A DNA stretch of 64,000 nt. It comes from Chromera velia (taxonomy: Eukaryota; Sar; Chromeraceae). The notes below the pieces were generated by a model, which saw nothing but the letters and a program-made list of their open reading frames with translations, had not been told where the DNA came from and did no database searches. This document shows, one piece after another, positions 11,751-23,400 of this stretch; the stretch's first letter is position 1; each line of letters opens with the position of its first letter. A program made the position numbers and the translations under genes. The stretch lies in NCBI GenBank assembly GCA_018398765.1, contig JAHBMJ010004586.1:89001-153000 (forward strand), in the 5' to 3' direction.

Positions 11751-13089
11751 GCACACTCACTTACACAAACACACAGCTAGGCCGACAGACAAACAGAACA
11801 GCGCTGACGTCCGGAGAAAAATATCAAATGCACAGTAGTCTTTTTCTTTCTGCCTTGCTTTTCCCCACCTGTTTCTTTGAAAGTGTTTTGCCCCCGAAAA
11901 TCCACACACGCGCCCCGTCAGACGCAGAGGCGTGCCCCCACCGGGCGACAGGCAGCGGTATGACAGGGCCGTTCGGAAGAAGCCGCACGTCCTCTCCCGA
12001 CTGTCCCTGGAATGAACTGAGCCCCCCCTCCCCCTCCCCCCCCTGCTGCTGAAGAAAACCCACTCCTCCTGCCTTCTGCTGGGCGAGGGCACTGGTTGAG
12101 TTGGGGGCTGTGTTTGCATGTGCATTTGCGGTTGCAGGAGGAAGGGCGTTCATTTCGGCCTGGAGGGAAGGGAGGACCCCCTTCGACCAGCGGCCCGCCA
12201 GGACGTCCAGCTTCCAAACGTCATTGAAGGCCTCTGCAGGAGGGAAGGGGGACAGGAGAACATCAACTGGCATGCAGATTGTCAGAGAGGAAGGGCGACA
12301 GACATACTTCTGCCACAACACTCTTTGTGCTTTCTCCCAGTTTCGTTTCCTCATATAGAGAGACTTCACCAACCATACCCAAACAAGATGCCACACTCCG
12401 GAGTCAGGTCACCTTTTTTCATTGTGGAACACTTCTTTTTGTCTCACACAAGCACACACTCTCCTTTCCCTCCTGGCCTCCTTTCCTCCTCGTCGCTTTC
12501 TTCCCGCTACCATTACCGACCCTTTCCGTCGGTGCCTCCGAAGATGAGGATGTCGGAATTTACAAGCACTGCAGAGTGCCCTCCTCTCGCAGATGGTGCT
12601 GCAAGGACGCCCACAGAAGCGGTCAGATAATCAAACGGGCAATAACCAGGGAAAACCGGGCAAAGAAGAGGAGCAGGAGACCTGCCCAAAGAGAAAAAGG
12701 CCGAGAGAAGAAAACAAAGCAAGCAAAGAGGCTCTTTGCTTCGAGCCAAAGAGGAGAAGGTATCACAACCTCCAAAGGAGAAAAGACGGGTGCATGGAGT
12801 GCACAAGGGGGAGCTACTCACGTGTCCCCTTCAGTGCCGGTTGTCTCCATTCAAAAGAGGCTCCATCTAGCACGAACACATCATTGAAGCACCCCCCTTC
12901 AGGAGCACAACCTCCAAATGTGTAAACAGATCCGTCGATGGTTGTTGCAGTCATGCCCTTTCTTCCTGAGGGCCCAACAGACCACTCAGGTGCTGCTGTC
13001 CAAAGATACTGAGACCGGACAACATTCGGAAGAGACAGACTGAGCACCCAGAAAGAGAACCTCAAAATCCAGTGAACGTCTGCCTCCAT
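5697..13089 (-). CDS. Kelch-EGF type I transmembrane protein (attractin/MEGF8-like plan)
   Basis: Phase-consistent exons: 13089-12822, 12598-12521, 12233-11869, 11490-11233, 10901-10791, 10541-10475, 10170-10108, 9802-9767, 9696-9122 and 9044-8954. EGF-type exons follow near 8717-8650, 8283-8105 and 6790-6661, with a Ser/Gly-rich linker exon near 7767-7380. The transmembrane exon is 6146-6039 and the last exon 5743-5697. The Met at 13089 opens a hydrophobic signal peptide (ILRFSFWVLSLSL). Six Kelch motifs follow, each ending in FGG or LGG after an R-x-GH-like turn, enough for a six-bladed propeller. The EGF modules show the C-x-C-x2-G-(W/F)-x-G-x2-C ending. The helix LTLLCLVAGVLFGLAFTATF is followed by the stop-transfer tail RRTRKKAARAMGYDI. 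The protein probably sits in the plasma or endomembrane with Kelch and EGF parts outside. Ligand unknown. Splicing among the EGF exons is not fully resolved. Confidence 0.8.
6147..6275. repeat. (CA)n-(GA)n intronic microsatellite
   Basis: A CA run passes into a long GA tract with GGGAGAAA interruptions. It lies directly upstream of the acceptor of the transmembrane exon of the minus-strand Kelch/EGF gene, so the pre-mRNA reads (CU)n(GU)n just before the AG. Confidence 0.95.
11510..11765. repeat. Paired (CA)n/(GA)n and (CT)n/(CA)n microsatellites
   Basis: Two compound dinucleotide tracts (about 11510-11605 and 11712-11752) lie in the intron upstream of the Kelch exon that starts at 11490. On the coding (minus) strand the tract next to the acceptor is a long (CT)n(GT)n run. 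Confidence 0.9.
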
Positions 13090-15053
13090 GATTGCCTCCT
13101 ACAGCAGTGTCTCTTGAGCGAGATTTGGGAGAAGAACCGTTACATGCACCTACGGAGAGGAATCCGGAACCTGCTCTTAAATCACTTCCGCAAAGGAGAC
13201 GTCCAAAGAGTGCTGCAGTCAGCCACACAGAAGATCGCGTAGCCCTCTTAATTGAACCATCGAAACGGTCAGAGACCTCTTCAGACGAGTACGTCAGTTG
13301 GATAGACGTCGGCTGCGGACAACTGTCACTGAGAAATGAAAGGATCGCGAACTGCCAAGCAGCAAAGGTGATGGCCGCATCATGTCGCATTAAGTCATTC
13401 GATCCATTTCGATCCGCGGCGAATCGATCGCGGCCCTTTGTTTTTTTTTTTGCCGCTGCGCGAACGCGCAGGTATATATGCGCGCGTGAGATATCGTACC
13501 GATTGAGATTGCGTGAGCCCCCTTTCACGTGACAATTTTGTTCCATTTTGTTCCAGGCAAAATTCAAAAACCAACGTACCGCTAAGATTGGTCAAATCCA
13601 ATGTCAAACCGCTAAAAATTAGCGGCATAATTATTAATTAGCCCACTGTTGTTCTGTGAGAGAGTTTAAGTCAAGATCAGTCAAGATAGACCGATGTGAC
13701 AGATCTACAGAAGTATAAGAATAATATAGGAAGCATAAACCAACTAAGAGTTAGTGACTGCTAGCTTTCACTAACTTCTAAATTAGCAGGCTGGAAACAC
13801 AAAGCTTAACAGAGCTAAAGGATGCATGATACCACTGTATTACTACATGATCCTATCACTCAGATACACCCAAAGGTACTTAGGGGCACGGTGCCCTAGG
13901 CACCAGCGATGAGGAGTGAGCCGTACATACCCCCAGAGTGTTGGTTAGGAAGCCGTTTTTCAAATGGGAAGATGCCTTTAGCCCACCAGGGAAGTTTCCG
14001 GTAGGCGCCGAAGGCACTGGTCGGAAACTGCCGGTATAGGCACCGAAGGCGCCCTCCGGACTTTGCCAGCGCCGTCTGGACCGAGCTTGCCGGTGGGTGC
14101 CGAAGGCGCCGGCCGCGTCTATAGACCTTACCGCGCAGAGCCAAGCGCAGCATATACCGATACAGGTACTAGCTGATCGATAGCTTTCAATCAGCTACCA
14201 AAAAAAGCTAATGGGGAAGATGAATTGATCGAAAGCTGTAAGAAAAAGCCGGCGCACACCTTACGCTACCTCGTGTGGGGCGCGCACACTGGGGCGGCGG
14301 AGAGGCACATGCATGTGGCTAGTGGCGGTGCGCCCGGCACGGCAAGACGAAAAGTGCTGCCCAGTTGCGTATACTAGTTGTGTACACAAATCAGAACATC
14401 GCAGAACATATAGTCGGGACACAAAGACCGTGCATGCATATTAAATAACCCCCCTGACACTCCAATAATATCCATTAAACTTGAAACGCCACGCTAAATT
14501 GGTTAGACTGATGATGAAAACAAAGGAGATTTGAAATTTTCTATCAAAAGTATAGACAGTCTTGAAACAACTATACCACAGGTGCAACCAACATTGAAAA
14601 ATCTATTTTAAGATAGATTGAATAAGATTGAAGTCACAATGAAGTGTTAGGGAGGTAACCCCCGGGGGTTTGTTAAATCTAGCTCTATATAATTATTGAA
14701 AAAAATAAAAATGAAGGAGCTAAAACAAACATTTTTTTAAAAAAAAATCTGAAAATGACATGCCAAAGAAAAGCTCCCCTCAGCATTCCTCAGCCATGTC
14801 AAAGAAAAACAACAATCGTACATTAGATGGTACCAGACATAGTTTAACTGCTAGCTTGACTATATTACTCATTTAACTTAATTTCCAATTCGGTCATGCA
14901 TCCATCATGTATTTCAACCTCCGATGCTTACAATGCAAATTATTTTAATGTTATTTAATGTATACAAATCATAAACGTTTATCTTTATATAATAGACTTT
15001 ATTTTTAATTTATACTTATGTGAAATGCAAAAAATTGATTGTATTTATTGTTT
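13090..15053. other. Intergenic region: promoter side of the Kelch/EGF gene and AT-rich spacer
   Basis: The region lies between the start of the Kelch/EGF gene (13089) and the stop of the next minus-strand gene (15054). About 13090-13550 has gene-like composition and should hold promoter and 5' UTR, but no TATA box could be fixed. From about 13600 it becomes AT-rich, apart from a GC-rich patch at 13960-14350 with a short degenerate repeat. The minus-strand frame at 13896-14153 lies on that repeat and is not a credible gene. Nothing else was recognised. Confidence 0.6.
13998..14113. repeat. GC-rich degenerate minisatellite in AT-rich spacer
   Basis: Three spaced copies of a unit built around GCCGGT..GG.GCCGAAGGCGCC occur near 13998, 14029 and 14089. 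The GGCGCC/GGCACC core is itself nearly palindromic. Confidence 0.6.
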
Positions 15054-16547
15054 TTAACCTACCGTTTGACTTCTAAGTCTACGGTCCAACTCCTTCTCTT
15101 TTGAATATCCTTTTACAAAACCCTTTTTTACATCACACCCAGGCATGCACTGTGAGCCCTGCAACAGCAGAGAACGAACGTATAACGCTTCTTGTTCAGC
15201 ACGTTTTGGCCTCTGGCTTGCCCTCGACCCAGCGCTCCCACCTACTTGCTGCCCCCCTCGAGCTTGCTTGCTGGCCCAGTTCAGCCACTGACCAGCGGAG
15301 TAAGGCCTCTGACTGCCTCCGAGGATCTCTATCGCTACTCTGTCCTCACTCTCCCTCAGTGCCTTCACAGCATTCAGAAGAGCGTGACGGTCTTCTGGAC
15401 TCAGGGGCAAGCGGGGAATGGGCCCGTTCGGTTTGTCTTCCGCTCTCCGTCGTGGACTCAGGAGGAGGTTGCCCTCCTCAATCACACCGTTCAGCTCTCT
15501 TCGGGGAGGTTCCAGGGGGTCAGAAAGGTCGTTGGAAGTCTGGTTGACGGCCGAAGAGGGCCGCGGGGTCCGCAGGGCTTGAATGGCCCGGATCGCGGCC
15601 TTGATGTGCTCCTTGTTCTTTACACTCCGTGGAGAGACGGGAGGGGCCTGAATTGCCTTCTCCCTTTCACGCGGACTCATCGTCACCGTCAGTCGCCAGT
15701 CTATCATCGGTTTCTCTGCAATCCCATGACAGACATGACAAATCACCGAGCATGTACACAACTCGGAAGGAGACAGCCAAAGAAACGCGCGGAGACGGGG
15801 TGCAGACCAAGCGAGCGAGCTGCCAGAAGAGTGTATATAGTTTGAGAGGTGTGCATTCACAGTGAGTGCAAGTAGACTTGTGGAGGGAAGGGACTAGATG
15901 GGAACGTCGAACGGAAGATGTTTCTGTTTCCGCCTGGCGTCCGAAATGCTGCACTTTTCGGATTTCTTCGAAGAGAAGAGTGCGGTTCCAAAACAACATC
16001 CCAACTGACTGACGGAAGATGTCATGTGCCACTGCAGCCTTCGGTCTAGGTCCTTCTGAGTCGTTTTGACGGTACCCCTCCCCTCCTTTGCTGTTCTTTG
16101 ACCTGCAGGAGGCATGCAAGCAAAAGGAGATACGAAGAACAGAGCAGGTGTGTTCAAAAAGGGTCTAGATCTCCTCATTTTCCCTCCCCTTTGATATGCC
16201 GTGGAGTCGAGTCGACATGGGCAAGCAGAGAAAGATCCAGGACCCCACTCTCCGATCGAGTTGTTCAACCGTTCACGAATGAGCGAAGCGAACCAATAAA
16301 AATTCAAATCGTTCCAATCGACCCATACCGATCAAAGAGCGGCCACGTAGCTTGTCAAAGTATTCAGGAGCTTGCATTCTTTTATTGGTTCATTCATTCA
16401 TTCATGCATTCATTCATTCATTCATTCATTCATTCTTCACCTACCACCATTCAATCAACTATTTGAGCCTCAGCCATTTCTGAAAGAGTTCCTTCCGATC
16501 CCAGACCGACTGTCCACTGGATCTCTCTCTCTTTCTCTCTCTCTCTC

Positions 16548-16598
<51 letters not shown>

Positions 16599-16918
16599 GA
16601 GGTTCATACAGATAGTCACTCAGTCATGTGGCGACTGACCTCTCCACAGCAGAAGCGAGCTTTGCCAAGTTTACCAGCTCGCTCTTGGTAACGTTCAGCC
16701 CTCTCAGGTTTTCCTGCACATTGATGCGAGACACACGAAGAGCAAAACACACAGAAAAGAATTGAAGACGCAAGAGTCAAGAGACATTATGGCAGAGGCT
16801 CTCAGAATCATTTTAAGTATTCTTCAAGATTACCAAGAGCGAGCTGGTAAACTTGGCAAAGCTTTCTTCTGCTGTGGAGAGGTCAGTCGCCACATGACTG
16901 AGTGACTATCTGTATGAA

Positions 16919-16955
<37 letters not shown>

Positions 16956-19900
16956 GAGAGAGAGGGAGAGAGAGAGAGAGAAAGAGAGAGAGATCCAGTG
17001 GACAGTCGGTCTGGGATCGGAAGGAACTCTTTCAGAAATGGCTGAGGCTCAAATAGTTGATTGAATGGTGGTTGGTGAAGAATGAATGAATGAATGAATG
17101 CATGAACGAACCAATATTTGTCTGACTGACCGTTGCAGCAACCCGTTCGCCCAGCCGTTCCCCGAGCAGCCAGCTCTCAGTCTCGTGGTACTGCTCAATC
17201 ACCGCTGCAATCCATTTTCACAGAGTTTTGTATGTTTGCTTATTTGAACGTCTTTTTTCAACTGTTCTCTAGTAGCATCGCATTACCACAGCTGCAGAGG
17301 AGCTGCTACACAAGAAAGCTCAAACGGCCCTTCCAACAACATGAACATGTTCCCCCATCCTGCAAATCAGGTTGCCTCTTCTGCTGCCGAGGTATTTCAG
17401 TTGACGTTTGCATTACCAGTTTGAAGGGCTCGAGAAGACCAAAAGAAGACATGCACAGCCTGCACTTGCTCTCCCAAACATTTTTCTGTCTGCAGTTGTC
17501 TTCACTTCCTCTGTTCTCTCGACCTATTCACTCACACTGAAGCAGGTGGGGATGCCAGTTGAGAAGGCAGTCGCTAATCCCTGCCGACCACACCACGGCC
17601 TGCAAACAGACGGCCAGACAGACCTACAGTCAGTCACTCACTCACTATATCTCTCTCTCAAAAAAAAAAAAGGAGGCTTCCTTCCACGAAATCGTCGAAG
17701 TTCATGCATTTCCCGAAAGAAAGAAAAAAAGAAATTCAAAAATGTACACAGATGCCCGCACGATGACGAATGACGCCAATGTTTTGTGAGTCAATAGACT
17801 GATTAAACGAAGGTACACTGGGGTCACTTCTCCAGTCGACCCTCAGACAAATTTTTCGTTTTCGCTGCCCTCCATCCAGCAGAGGGTCTCCATTCCCTTC
17901 CTCCTGCCGTTTCCCACTGACCTTCTGAGAGGAGACAGTGACATCTAAAGGTTCAGCAAAGGCCAGAAGAGACGGGACCCCCAACCAGCTGCCCGTAGAG
18001 AGCTCCCCCAGCCCAAACCCATCCAGTCCCTTTTCCCCGAGTCGTTCCAGTTCCTCCAGACGGAGCCTCCGAAGTCGACGTTCGTTCTCAACGATCTGGA
18101 GAATCGCTCCCTGCAGGAAGAAATGGGTTTGACGAAGGTGCACTTAAACGATAGGAACCGCAAACACATGTATACGCATACAATCACGGGTGTACCGCAC
18201 ACGGCCATCGATGCAGAAGGTGCAAAGGGTCGCGACTGCGCACTTGAGACACATCAAATGATTCGCCAGTCAGGTGGCACAATTGCGTGCGTCGGTAGAC
18301 ACCAAGTGGGTTGTGACGGCCTGCTCTTTCGCTGATCATTTCAACCGTTTTGACCAGAATACTGCAAAAGATGAATATATTCATAACTTTAGTTCAGAAG
18401 GAGGGCCGGAAGAACAACAACGCCCCCTTGCATGCATACCCTCTATCTATCTAGGCATGCATCCAGCTGACCGGCACAGTGAACCTCAAATGGACCCTGG
18501 GGACTAGAGGCCGGATAGCCGTCTTTTTTCGTTTCTCCTCTCGTTCCCTTCTCTCCGCAAGACCCTCAGCTTGCTTCGGTTGTCCCGAGGTGTCACCTCC
18601 CACAGCCTCGCGACGGCGTCGTTGAAGCACGTCGAGAGCATCACAAACAGACTCAGCGCATTTCCTTGCCAGCTGCCGTCTGTGTGCACGGGCAGAGGAG
18701 AGAACAGAGGAAACTCCGCTTTTCAGAAAAGAAGCAAGACTGACAGACTCATGTGCCGCATGGGCGGAAGATCGTGTGGGGGCAGAAGTAGTCGGAGCGT
18801 CCATATGGAATTGCTGTTGATGCTCTCGATGCCTTGGGGAGTGATGCCTGTGAGAGAATCTCTGTACAGCGCCCCCTTCGCGGGGTGTCTGAGCAGAAGG
18901 CCCAGAACCCCCCAGTGAGTCAATCAGAGACTTGACAGAGTCTGGAGGTACATGTGGAAGAGGTGCGTTGGCCTTTGCTCTCAGTCGGGCGGTTTCTTCG
19001 AGATTGAATTCCTTGTGGAGTTCGCTCTCCACTCCTGCCATGAGAGACAGAAGTCGAGGGAACTTGGGGTGATGTGTCAGGGGGGACATCGGAGGGAGTT
19101 TGCCTGTGATGTCGTCTGCGAAGGAGAGATCGGGGGAAAGACGCAAGAAGACCGAGGCAGAACCGCCCGTCAAAAGATCTGCAAACAGACAGAAAGAAGC
19201 AAACGCAAAGAGTGCATCAGTAGGGAAGAAAAGGGAAGAGAAGATCGAGGCATCCTTCTAGATACACAAAGTGAGAGCGAGGAAAAAGAAAGAAAGAGTG
19301 GCAGGCAGGACGGGAAAGAGAAGGGACGGGAAGGAGAGAGTGAGTGAGGGACACGACCGCTTCTCTCGCCAAACCCCTCTGCCGTGTATCCTTTGTGCCT
19401 AGCCGCCTCCCTGCCTGCTAAGATTTCTACTCAGGGGTCTCCTTCATCAATTGATTGCATCACCCCGCATATCTCCCTGCCCGATTGAGGCTCACTGACG
19501 CATTCTATCTGTGACCTCCCCCTCTCCAGTCAGTCTCACGCCCTCTGGAACCTCTGCTCTCTGCATGAAGAGGCAGGCCGCCTGTAGCCCAAAGGACCGA
19601 CACAGAAACGAATGCCGCTCCCCTCTGGCCATCGATCGAAAGACCTTTGCCAGTGACGGACTCAGCTTTTCTGCAAGGTCGGAGAGAGGAAAGGAGGGAA
19701 GCACCGGAGGGAGCTAAGACCTTTTTCGATCGAGAAGAAGGGCTGAGAAGCCTCGCACCAGACACAGTGAGAAGAGACGATCAGATGAACAGATGAAATG
19801 TTATTCCGCGTGTCTGCTCTTCATGTGCTGCGGTGCAGACAACACTGTTGATCCACACTCATGTGAAACTCAGAAAAGACCTTGCTGGTCCCTCAAAGCG

Positions 19901-20405
19901 GCCGTGCAAGTTGAAGCGGTGTGCTGCTCCAACGGAACGACCACGACTCAGGCCTGTATAGAGGTTGTTGACAGATACCTGGAGGAGGAACAGAGAAGTC
20001 GAATGAAGAGAAGGAGAATGATGAGATGAATCAGACGGGAAAGGCAGAAGAGAGACGCAGGGAAAAGAATGTCCTGACTGACCCGCAACCGAGCTTGCGA
20101 GTTTTTGAGTGACTGTCTGTCTCTCCACTGCGGCTCGGATCTGCAGAGTCAACAGGGAGGGAGGAGGAAGGATAAGCGATCCATACACAAGAAGAGGGGG
20201 TCAAGCATTCACATTTAACGGTTCAAAAACAGCAAAGAGCTGCTTTAACGTTTTTAACAAGTTGTCAATGTGCCGTGGTCTTTAGACACACCCACGCCCG
20301 TCCCTTAGTCTCGCTGTGCGTCGGTCTGCCCCTCCCATCTCTCGCACACGCGCTCTGTGTGTGTATGTGTATGTATGTGCGCGCGCGCGCGTGTGTGTGT
20401 GTGAA

Positions 20406-20447
<42 letters not shown>

Positions 20448-23400
20448 GGGATGGGGGAGAGGACCCCTCCCTCTTTTGGGCTGACCACTGCAGGGTCTCT
20501 GAGAGCGTCTTTGTTCAACGTCAAGAACACAACTTCCCCTGACACGCCGCCGTGATGACCCGTGAGGGAGACATGAACACTGCAAAGCGGCAATCAGAGG
20601 GCCGGAGTGTACAGGCCCTTTTCGATCTTCTCAGTGAAAAGGTGGAAGGGAAGGTTGAAGGACGAAAGGGACTGCCGGATTCTCTCCTGAGGCCTTTGGA
20701 CAAAAACAAATGCCTAAGTAGCTGTGCGGGCTCAGACCAGTCCACTCTGAGGCACTCCAAAACAAAACCTCAAACACCCCAAAACACCTCAGAAAACTCC
20801 ACACACCTCAAAACACACCAAAACGCATAGAAAAAAACCAAATACCCCCAAACACACCAAAACGAAAGAAAACATACCAAAACACCCCAAAATATACCAA
20901 AACACCCAAAAACACAGCAAAACACCCGAAAGCATACCAAAACATATCAAATCACCCCCAAGCACACCAAAACGAAAGAAAACATACCAAAACACCCCAA
21001 AATATACCAAAACACCCCAAAGCATACCAATACCAAAACATATCAAATCACCCCAAAACACACCAAAGCAAACGAAAACATACCAGAACACCACAAAATC
21101 TAAAAACACAAGAGGGCATATCAAACATACCAAAACACTTCAAAACAGCCCAAACCATACCAAGACACACCGAAGCACACAAAAAGATACCAAACATACC
21201 AAAACACCCCCAAATACACCAGAATGCCTCAAAACAAAACTCAAAAGCACTCCGAAAATGTTCCTCATTAGCTTTCTTCCACTTCCCTTCAGGACCCAAT
21301 GGGCATGGCTGGACAGGACCAAGCCGCACTTTCTGCCGACAAGAAAGCTGCTTCACCTGCCTTCAGATGCTCTTCATGGCTTTCCTTGCCGCCCGATTCA
21401 CTGAATTTGAATGAACACTTCTGTTTGCTCTCAATCTGGCACACAATCTCCTCTGGCTGACTGACGGTTTTGTCAACTCATAGCAGCACCCAGTTTCGAC
21501 GGCTTTGCTGAACAGGAGAACCACCGGTGTTCTGGGAGCGTCGCTGTCAGTGTAGTCGGAGGAAGACACCTCATCCCCGTCCTCCTCACTGCCCCCCTCT
21601 CTGTCCACCCGAACTCTGAGGCCTGCAGAAGTTCCCTCGGGCCTGTCGAGACGGCTCTCATCCAGCTCCGTCTCTCGCCGTCTCTCTCTGATAACGTACA
21701 AACAGGAAGACACAAAGCGAGTCAAAAGAGAGACACACTCTTGTACGATAAGCAAGGAGACAATGTGTGTGTTCGATAACAAAGAGCTTCAGACGGAGGG
21801 AGGATGATCGAGTCAATGTACGCAACGTTGTGAATCTTCTCACAGAGGAATTTTTGGAAACAGACTACGAGCAAAAGGGAGCACGGACCCAGCCCTACCC
21901 ACCGTTTTGTGTCTCTGCCTCCTCTTGCTGAGCCAACATCTTTGTCGTCGTCCAGCAACTCTGTCCACACCTCTTGCCCTCTAGTTTCCTCCTTTGTCAG
22001 GAGAGTGGACGCCTTCACGCTGTCGTTGTCGTTTTCGTCTCCGAAAAGATCCAGGGAGGCTCTGGTATCGCTCAATCTCAGTCGCACCTCTCGCGGAGAC
22101 GCAGACCCTAGAGAGGGAGGCACTGCTGGAGAGATCATCGGGGAAGGGAGCAGGTAGGGAGAGCCTAAGGATTGGGACGCAGGCATCCTCCTACCCCCCT
22201 CAGCAGAAATGGGAGAGCTCGTGTGGGGGCGGAGAGTCGAACCAAGGGACGCACACGGGTCGAGAGCAAGCGCTGGTGGGCTTGCAGAATGTGGACGCTT
22301 TTTGAGTGTCCTTCGAGATGAAGGGACTGTGTGTGGAGTTGTGCCTCCGGGCTCCGGGGAAGTTCGAGGAGGGGGGGTGGGGGATAGGAGGAGAAGTGGA
22401 GTGGCAGTCGGGGCCAAAGATGAGTCTGTGAATGTGCGTGCGGGTGCCGATCTCTTTGACTCCATTTCTTCCTTCGGGATTCGTTGTTCCTTTCCTGCAC
22501 GTACATTGGCAGACAGACGTATGCTCCTCTGCAATAAACGTCTCCTCTCTGCCATCCGGGCAACTCTCTCTCTCGGTGTCTCTTCTCTCTGTCTGGTTCT
22601 TGGGGAAAGAAGGCTCCTGCAAGAATGTGGCGACACTGCCTCCCCCTCACGAGCAGGTGACTGGAGAAGGGAAAACGCAGGGGCAGCCGTGTGACTGGGG
22701 GTGGGGAGGACCAAAGCGCTGCCAAACATCCCTCCTCCTCCACTGCCAGGAGGCACACCAGAGCCCCGTCTTCCCCCAACTGCAGCTGCGGAAGCAATGG
22801 CACTACCAGGCGCTCGTGCGCCCTCTCCGGGTAGGTCTGACTTTCTCCTCTGTACGTCCTCCTTCCACAGCGTTTCCGCAATGCTCCCCCTCACTGCCTC
22901 CCGTGCAAAGGCGTCAAATCCGGGAACCTGCAGACCAAACAAAACAATCATCTCACTGATCATAATTTGAACAGCAATAAGACTGTTGTGGTGTCAAATT
23001 GCTTCTGTCCGCCCATTTCTTCGCTGCCTCTATGGGATAGAAATGGACAGGAAAGAGACACAGACACAATAACAACAGACACAATAGGAAATACGCACCT
23101 TTAGAGTCGCCTTGCCGGATAAGCAGAGCACCACACAATTGCCTGCATACATCCACATCAGAGACGCAAAAATGTCAAAGTGAAACAGGTACAATGAGAG
23201 CTCCAGACTAAGCAAAATGAGGCGAGAGAGAGTAGTCATATCTCCAGTGAAATTTCTGCAGTAGACAAGAGTGCTTCGTCTAAAGACAGATCATTCAGTG
23301 CGCATCCTTGCCTGGTCAGTTGGAATTTCAGTGAACACAAAAGTGACGATACTTCCCTCTCTCTCGTGTCATTCACAATGCATGCCCGCACCTCTCAGAG

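Noticed and set aside
13896-14153. Minus-strand ORF in the spacer
   Set aside because: It lies on a GC-rich repeat and has no start context, splice partners or domain.
20789-21133. Phe/Val/Cys-rich ORF (minus)
   Set aside because: Pure translation of the A/C-rich tandem array.
21994-22959. Plus-strand ORFs opposite the 1-kb exon
   Set aside because: Mirror frames of a Ser/Arg-rich exon (22927-21903) that joins in phase with the next minus-strand exon.
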